The notes under the pieces: model-generated | Databases searched by the model: none | The model's input: only the letters and a program-made list of their open reading frames with translations | Told to the model about the DNA's origin: nothing | Made by a program: the position numbers and the translations under genes | Source of the DNA: Paratinospora sagittata | Taxonomy: Eukaryota > Streptophyta > Magnoliopsida > Ranunculales > Menispermaceae | Assembly: GCA_035771175.1 (NCBI GenBank) | Contig: CM069612.1 | Span: 30,266,150-30,330,149, forward strand | Length of the DNA: 64,000 bases | Direction of reading: 5' to 3' | Part shown: positions 58,749-64,000 of the stretch, piece after piece | How positions within the stretch are numbered: the first letter of the stretch is position 1 | Layout of the letters: each line of letters starts with the position of its first letter

Positions 58749-60772
58749 TTCACCCCCTCAAATCAAAACTGCTTCATGCCTAGCATGTTTCTTAGCTTCA
58801 TGAAAATTTCACCTGATAATGGTTTAGTGAATATATCTGCTACTTATTCAATAGTGTGACAATATTGGAGCTCTACAGTCTTCTGCTTCACATGATCACG
58901 AAGAAAATGAAACCGAGTATCAATGTGCTTGCTCCTTCCATGATGGACTGGATTCTTTGCAAGCTGGATAGCTGACTTGTTGTCCACAAATATCACAGTT
59001 GGCTCCTCCTAAGGATGATTCAACTCCTTCAAAATATTTCGTACCCATATTGCTTCACACACACTAGATGAAGCTGCTATATACTCTGCTTCACAAGAAG
59101 ATAGAGCCACTATTTTTTGTTTCTTGGTGGTCCAAGAAAATGCAGTTGTGCCAAGATAGAAGACATAGCCAGTGGTGCTTTTTCTCTCATCTTGGTCCCC
59201 TCCCCAATCACTATCTGAATAGCCTACTCATTTTGCATTTTCACCATAATTATAAAATAGACCAAGATTAAGTGAGCCTTTGATATACCTTAGTATTCTC
59301 TTTGCAGCTAGCCAATGTGACTCCTTTGGTGTCTCCATGTAACGACTCACAAGTCCGACGCCATACATAATATCGAGCCTTGTGATTGTCAAGTACCTCA
59401 GGCTTCCAACCAGACTCTTGGAAAGAGTTGAGTCCACAAATCCTCCATTTCCTTCTCTTGATAGTTTCATACCTGTAGCTATTGGAGTGTTCACAGTATT
59501 GCAATTACTCATCTTGAATTTCTCCAAAATTTCCTTCATGTACTTTGTTTGAGATATAAATATCCCATCTTGCTGTTGCTTCACTTCAATCCCAAGGAAA
59601 TAGGTCATCAGTCCGTTGTTTGTCATCTCAAACTCTTTAAACATTGATAGCTTGAATTCCATAAGCATTTCACTGCTAGTTCCTGTGTATAACAGGTCAT
59701 CAACATATAGGCAAATAATCAAAAATTCACCTTGATGATTTTTCTTCATGTAGACTGCATGCTTATATGGACATTTGGTGAAACCATTATGATGAAGATA
59801 GCTATCAATGTGTGCATCCCAAGCTCTTGGCGCTTGCTTTAAACCATATAATGCCTTTTTTAGGCGATATACCTTGTTTTCTTCTCCTTCAATTTCAAAA
59901 CCTTCTGGCTGGTGAATATACACTTCTTCTTCGAGAATGCCATTGAGAAAGGCTGATTTGACATCAAGCTGATATATCTTCAAATTATGATGAGCGGCAA
60001 GTGTAATCAATAATCTCATCGTGTCAAGTCTTGCAACTGGTGCAAAAACCTCTTCGTAGTCGATACCATACTTCTGCTTGTAGCCTTTAGCAACTAGTCT
60101 CGCTTTATAACGAGAAACTTCACCCTCAGCAGTACGTTTGATCTTGTACACCCACTTCACGCCAATAGCCTTTTGATTTTTTGGAAGTGTTGTCAACTCC
60201 CAAGTGTCATTCTTCTGAATAGCATGAATCTCCTCCTCCATTGCCGATCGCCAACATTCTTCTTCTACAGCTTCTTGGAAGGTCAGAGGCTCGTGATCAA
60301 CATATAAACAAAAGAGGTTGGTCTCTTCGTCTTCTTCTCTTTGATTATAAATCTCCGCGAGACTTCTCATTTTGATGGGACTTTGGTGTATGGATGATCT
60401 GTTTCTACTACTTTCTGCTGAAGATGGTGAGTTTCTTCTCGGAGAAGGTGTGTCATGTTGAGGAGATGGTGGTATACCTGGTGGAACTTGTGTTGGGGGT
60501 TCTTCAAGTTCTTCAAACACTTGCTGCTCTTTGGCCTTCTCATCATCATTCCAGCTCCATGCTTTATCTTCATCAAAGATAACAGCTCTACTAACCACTA
60601 ATTTCTTTGTTAGTGGATTATAGAGCTTGTATGCTTTCGATTCTTTACTATAGCCGGGAAATATGCATTTCTCACCACGATCATCCAGCTTCTTTCTGTT
60701 GGGCTTTGGAACTTGAGAATATGCAACACACCCAAAAATTCTTAGGTGTGTAACAATTGGTTTGTAGAAAGA
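58749..60772 (-). pseudogene. Copia C integrase tail, RT and RNase H
   Basis: One long frame runs from about 60770 to 59228 and codes for the IN/RT linker ([34 protein letters not shown]), RT ([48 protein letters not shown]) and the start of RNase H ([16 protein letters not shown]). After a TGA at 59228-59230 the same frame continues (YSDSDWGGD, SSCEAEYIAA, DNKSAIQLAKNPV, DIFTKPLSG) with further stops at 59009-59011 (TAG) and 58844-58846 (TAA). YVDD is intact. The 5' portion of the element does not follow in this orientation; at about 60773 the sequence flips. Confidence 0.88.
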
Positions 60773-61003
60773 AAGTGGTCACAAAATTGTAACTCTCCGC
60801 TCTGATCGAGGTGGTGAATACACCTCAAAAGTATTTGATGAGAATTGCAGGGAAGAAGGCATAAAACATCAATATACTGCGGCTTACACCCCACAGCAAA
60901 ATGGGATCGCTGAAAGAAAGAATTGAACGATTCTTAACATGACAAGAACTATGCTCAAGGAGAAAGGATTGCCAAAGCAATTCTGGGCGGAAGCTGTGGC
61001 AGT
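60773..61003 (+). pseudogene. Inverted Copia C-family integrase fragment
   Basis: The + strand reads [30 protein letters not shown], a stop, then [19 protein letters not shown]. These include the DDE Asp and Glu. Opposite orientation to its left neighbour. 60820-60985 is repeated in both arms of the palindrome at 63122-64000. Confidence 0.85.
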
Positions 61004-61083
61004 TTGCTAAGTATACAAACATCACAAGTGTTACTTGGTGGCTCGATCATTGGTAACCCATGCACCATGCTTGATAAAGATAG
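61004..61083 (-). pseudogene. Inverted GAG-pre-integrase fragment
   Basis: The minus strand reads SSMVHGLPMIEPPSNTCDVC; the same segment occurs in + orientation at about 62640-62720. It joins the LTR fragment through the shared bases 'aagatagtag'. Confidence 0.85.
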
Positions 61084-61199
61084 TAGAATTCCCATTTTCT
61101 TTCTCCGCTTTATATTTTTGAGTGCTTGTTCATCCTCTATCAATTCTCTTCTCCACTTTGAAATAGTGAGATTGTGTGAGTGCTTATTGTTTCTTTTAG
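61073..61199 (+). repeat. Partial LTR (3' end) of a Copia C-family element, + orientation
   Basis: Matches the last part of the LTR at 58386-58495 in reverse orientation ('ctctatcaattctcttctccactttgaaata') and ends TTTCTTTTA before a PBS-like TGGAATCAGAGC (61199-61210). Confidence 0.85.
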
Positions 61200-61215
61200 T
61201 GGAATCAGAGCTAGG

Positions 61216-61929
61216 ATGAATTCTGTCCAGCAACAAGTTCCTAAGTTATCAAAGGATAACTATGGTTCATGGTGTATCCCAATGAAAGCCTTGTTTGGAT
61301 CTCAAGATCTTTGGGAAACCATTAACGATGGTTTTGTGGAACCCACTGGAGAGCAAGAGGCTGCATGTACAGTAGATGAGAAGAAGGCTATTAGGGAGCA
61401 GAGGAAGAAGGATAAAAAAGTTTTGTTTATTCTCTATCAAGGGTTGGACAAAGCTACCTTCGAAAAGGTTGCCAAAGCAACAACAAGCAAAAAAACATGG
61501 GATATTCTTGTTTCCATCTTCAAAGGAGATGATCGAGTGAAGCGGGTTCGTCTTCAAGCATTGCGAGGCGAGTTTGAAGCTCTCCACATGAAGGATGGCG
61601 AATCGGTGTCCGATTATTTTTCACGATTGCTAATAATCGTGAATGGCTTGAAGAGAAATGGTGAGAAACTAGATGACATCCGTGTCATCGAGAAGGTACT
61701 CCTATCCCTTTCCTCTAAATTTGAGCATGTAGTTGTAGCTATCGAAAAGTCTAAAGACTTGGAGATACATACAATTGAGGAATTATTGGGTTCACTACAA
61801 GTACATGAGCAAAGGATGCAGAAGAAATCTAATCCAGTTGTATTGGAACAAGCATTAGAGTCAAAACCGACTCTAAATGATCAAAGAAAATCTACCACCA
61901 ACCGTGGTCGAGGCAGAGGCCGAGGGTGA
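61216..61929 (+). CDS. Copia C-family gag polyprotein, N-terminal part
   Basis: Open 237-aa frame beginning MNSVQQQVPKLSKDNYGSW just after the PBS. It holds the DUF4219/UBN2-type gag domain (WETINDGFVEP, TSKKTWDILVSIFKG, LQALRGEFEALHMKDGESV, LLSLSSKFEHVV) and ends in a GRGRGRG tract at a stop (61927-61929). The start is the first ATG after the PBS. The next part (62030-62090) has a zinc knuckle reading CFNCNKFG.., where the His is replaced by Tyr. It is the best preserved gene of this cluster and could make a capsid-like protein if transcribed, but the element has no intact pol here. Confidence 0.85.
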   Translation: MNSVQQQVPKLSKDNYGSWCIPMKALFGSQDLWETINDGFVEPTGEQEAACTVDEKKAIREQRKKDKKVLFILYQGLDKATFEKVAKATTSKKTWDILVSIFKGDDRVKRVRLQALRGEFEALHMKDGESVSDYFSRLLIIVNGLKRNGEKLDDIRVIEKVLLSLSSKFEHVVVAIEKSKDLEIHTIEELLGSLQVHEQRMQKKSNPVVLEQALESKPTLNDQRKSTTNRGRGRGRG

Positions 61930-62179
61930 GGTACAACTCAACAATCAAGCCAAAATCAGCAGGAGAATCAAAGCTTTAGAGGATAAGGAGTAACCGAGGT
62001 AGAGGAAGATCCTATGGACATGGAGCCAATAAGAATGTCCAATGTTTTAACTGCAATAAATTTGGACTCTACGCCTCCGATTGTTGATTCAAAATTGATG
62101 AACAAGCCAATGTTGCAGAGACATCACATGATGCAGGTAATGAATCCATCCTACTTCTTGCACATGATGATTCACATTC

Positions 62180-62720
62180 TTCATATAAAAATTGGTATCT
62201 TGATTCTGGGGCAAGTAATCATATGTGTGGCAAGAAAGAATTGTTTGTAGAACTCACAGAAGAAGTCCACGAAAAGGTGAACTTGGGAGATTCCTCCAAA
62301 CTATCAGTTACAGGCAAAGGGAAAGTAAAAATCTATCAGAAGGATGGTAAGAATGGGTATATCTCTGATGTGTATTATGTACCTAATATGAAAAGCAATA
62401 TTCTTAGCATTGGGCAGCTTGTAGAAAAGGGATATAACATACAAATGAGAGACAACTCTCTCATTTTGAGAGATACAAGTGGAAGAATCATCGCACATGT
62501 TCTGATGACCCAAAATCGAATGTTCCCACTTCATCTTAGCACAAAGTCAGAGAAATGCTTCTATGGAATCAAAGAAATTGAGTCGTGGAAGTGGCATCAT
62601 CGCCTTGGGCATCTCCACTTTAGCGGTCTAAAACTACTATCTTCATCAAGCATGGTGCATGTGTTACCAATGATCGAGCCGTCAAGTAACACTTGTGATG
62701 TTTGTATACTTGGCAAACAA
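62180..62720 (+). pseudogene. Copia C-family protease and GAG-pre-integrase domain, truncated
   Basis: NWYLDSGASNHMCGKKELF holds the protease DSG site. It continues LGDSSKLSVTGKGKVKI, YVPNMKSNILSIGQLVEKG and WHHRLGHLHFSGLKLLSS, and ends CDVCILGKQ at 62720, where a T-run and unrelated DNA begin. The integrase core is missing. Confidence 0.88.
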
Positions 62721-63121
62721 TTTTTTTTATTTTTTTGGATGAATACATTCAATACACTCCAATAGAAGCTAGAAGCAGATTACAGCAAAATGAAAAACAT
62801 AAAAATCATTCATACTGAAGGTGTTTGTAGTATTACTAAGCAATGGATCTCCACGATCTCATAACATACATTTTCGTGTACAGCAAGGCTTTGTACCTTC
62901 TGAATTTCTGATAAGGCCTCTCTTGTTTTCATTCCCACTATGATAAAAGAAAAAACAATTGAATTACTATGCTGAATTTGAGACAACAATCATCTAATTG
63001 ATGATTGATACTCCATCCCATTTCATGAAAATTTCTTTTCTGTAGCAGAATTCTTCTCGTGCCTTTCTCTTTTTTCTTTTTCTTCTCAATGATTGAAAAT
63101 TACAGAGAATAAACGAATCGT
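62721..63121 (-). other. Non-Copia sequence captured at a Copia break
   Basis: Immediately after CILGKQ the + strand has a T-rich run (62721-62736), i.e. an A-rich end on minus. On minus there is a strong acceptor-like site ('ttgttttttcttttatcatag', ending near 62938). It is followed by an open stretch MKTREALSEIQKVQSLAVHE, a stop, and 3'-UTR-like DNA leading to the A-rich end. This resembles the last exon of a host gene; the gene was not identified. Presence of intron-like DNA argues for genomic capture rather than cDNA. Confidence 0.35.
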
Positions 63122-64000
63122 TCTTTTACAAATATTTTCCTTCTTCGGAGGAACAACAACTTCCATTAAAAGGTTCATGGGACAGTAAAGATAGAAAACC
63201 CCTCAAATCCAAAGAGTGCACATAACTAGTGTTTCTTCAAACACTTGCTGCTCTTTGGCCTTCTCATCATCATTCCAGCTCCATGCTTTATCTTCATCAA
63301 AGATAACATCTCTACTAACTACTAATTTCTTTGTTAGTGGATTATAGAGCTTGTATGCTTTCGATTCTTCATTATAGCCGAGAAAGATGGATTGCCAGAA
63401 TTGCTTTGGCAATCCTTTCTCCTTGAGCATTGTTCTTGTCATGTTAAGAATCGTGCGATTCTTTCTTTCAGCGATCCCATTTTGCTGTGGGGTGTAAGCC
63501 GTAGTATATTGATGTTTTATGCCTTCTTCCCTGCAATACTCATCAAATACTTTGGAGAATACACCTCAAAAGTATTTGATGAGTATTGTAGGGAAGAAGG
63601 CATAAAACATCAATATACTACGGCTTACACCCCACAGCAAAATGAGATCGCTGAAAGAAAGAATCACACGATTCTTAACATGACAAGAACTATGCTCAAG
63701 GAGAAAGGATTGCCAAAGCAATTCTAGCAATGCATCTTTCTCGGCTATAGTGAAGAATCGAAAGCATACAAGCTCTATAATCCACTAACAAAGAAATTAG
63801 TGGTTAGTAGAGATGTTATCTTTGATGAAGATAAAGCATGCAGCTGGAATGATGATGAGAAGGCCAAAGAGCTGCAAGTGTTTGAAGAAACACTAGTTAT
63901 GTGTACTCTTTGGATTTGAGGGGTTTTCTATCTCTACTGTCCCATGAACCTTTTAATGGAAGTTGTTGTTCCTCCGAAGAAGGAAAATATTTGTAAAAGA
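63122..64000. repeat. Large near-perfect palindrome (inverted duplication)
   Basis: Arms 63122-63553 and 63569-64000 (432 bp each, no net indel, roughly ten mismatches by eye) around a 15-nt spacer. Each arm holds integrase codons ([16 protein letters not shown]), an internal deletion joining KQFW directly to the IN/RT linker ([29 protein letters not shown]), and then non-Copia sequence after QQVFEE. The inverted repeat reaches the window end, so it may be longer. Confidence 0.95.

Overview
The window is nuclear DNA of a flowering plant, most likely a eudicot. It is AT-rich, with GT-AG introns, long (TA)n microsatellites and plant-type retrotransposons. The host genes are STIG1-like secreted cysteine-rich proteins and cellulose synthase-like (Csl) glycosyltransferases of the CslB/CslH clade. 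The species cannot be named from sequence alone.

Bases 1-11,000 hold three intact, intronless STIG1-like genes, all on +, starting at 1844, 8276 and 10338. They are separated by a 2.2 kb solo LTR (5084-7321, minus), foldback MITEs, a decayed tRNA-Arg(ACG) and a tRNA-derived SINE. Bases 11,700-30,300 hold two tandem nine-exon Csl genes on the minus strand. They run 16685->11739 (769 aa) and 30242->22521 (764 aa). All eight introns fall at the same points in both and the full frame is open. STIG1 debris lies between them (18809-19415) and just beyond the second gene's stop (22386-22440). This suggests that STIG1 and Csl were duplicated together and some STIG1 copies then died. Intron 2 of the second Csl gene was enlarged by a hAT-like element and a LINE tail.

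Bases 30,300-38,300 are gene-poor: tandem repeats, a LINE ORF2 fragment, a Copia reverse-transcriptase scrap and LTR-like sequence. Bases 38,369-47,067 are one complete Ty3/Gypsy chromovirus-type element with a CATAC target duplication. Its two 2.19 kb LTRs are nearly identical but its coding core is heavily decayed. The solo LTR at 5 kb is a relative. Bases 47,000-53,700 contain an RNA polymerase I largest-subunit fragment, a 106-bp tandem repeat that carries a TATA box in every unit, and a possible small spliced transcript.

Bases 53,800-64,000 are a nest of Copia elements. An old + strand Copia (A) is split by Copia B (minus; TSD GCTGC restores A's frame) and, 44 bp further on, by Copia C (minus). 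From about 60.8 kb onward, pieces of C-family sequence alternate in orientation (integrase +, GAG-pre-integrase -, LTR end/PBS/gag/protease +), with microhomology at one junction. The window ends inside a nearly perfect palindrome (63122-64000; arms 432 bp, loop 15 bp) built from a truncated Copia fused to other sequence. Transcription through it would give a long hairpin RNA able to feed siRNA silencing of this Copia family. This is the most interesting candidate in the window and is inference only.
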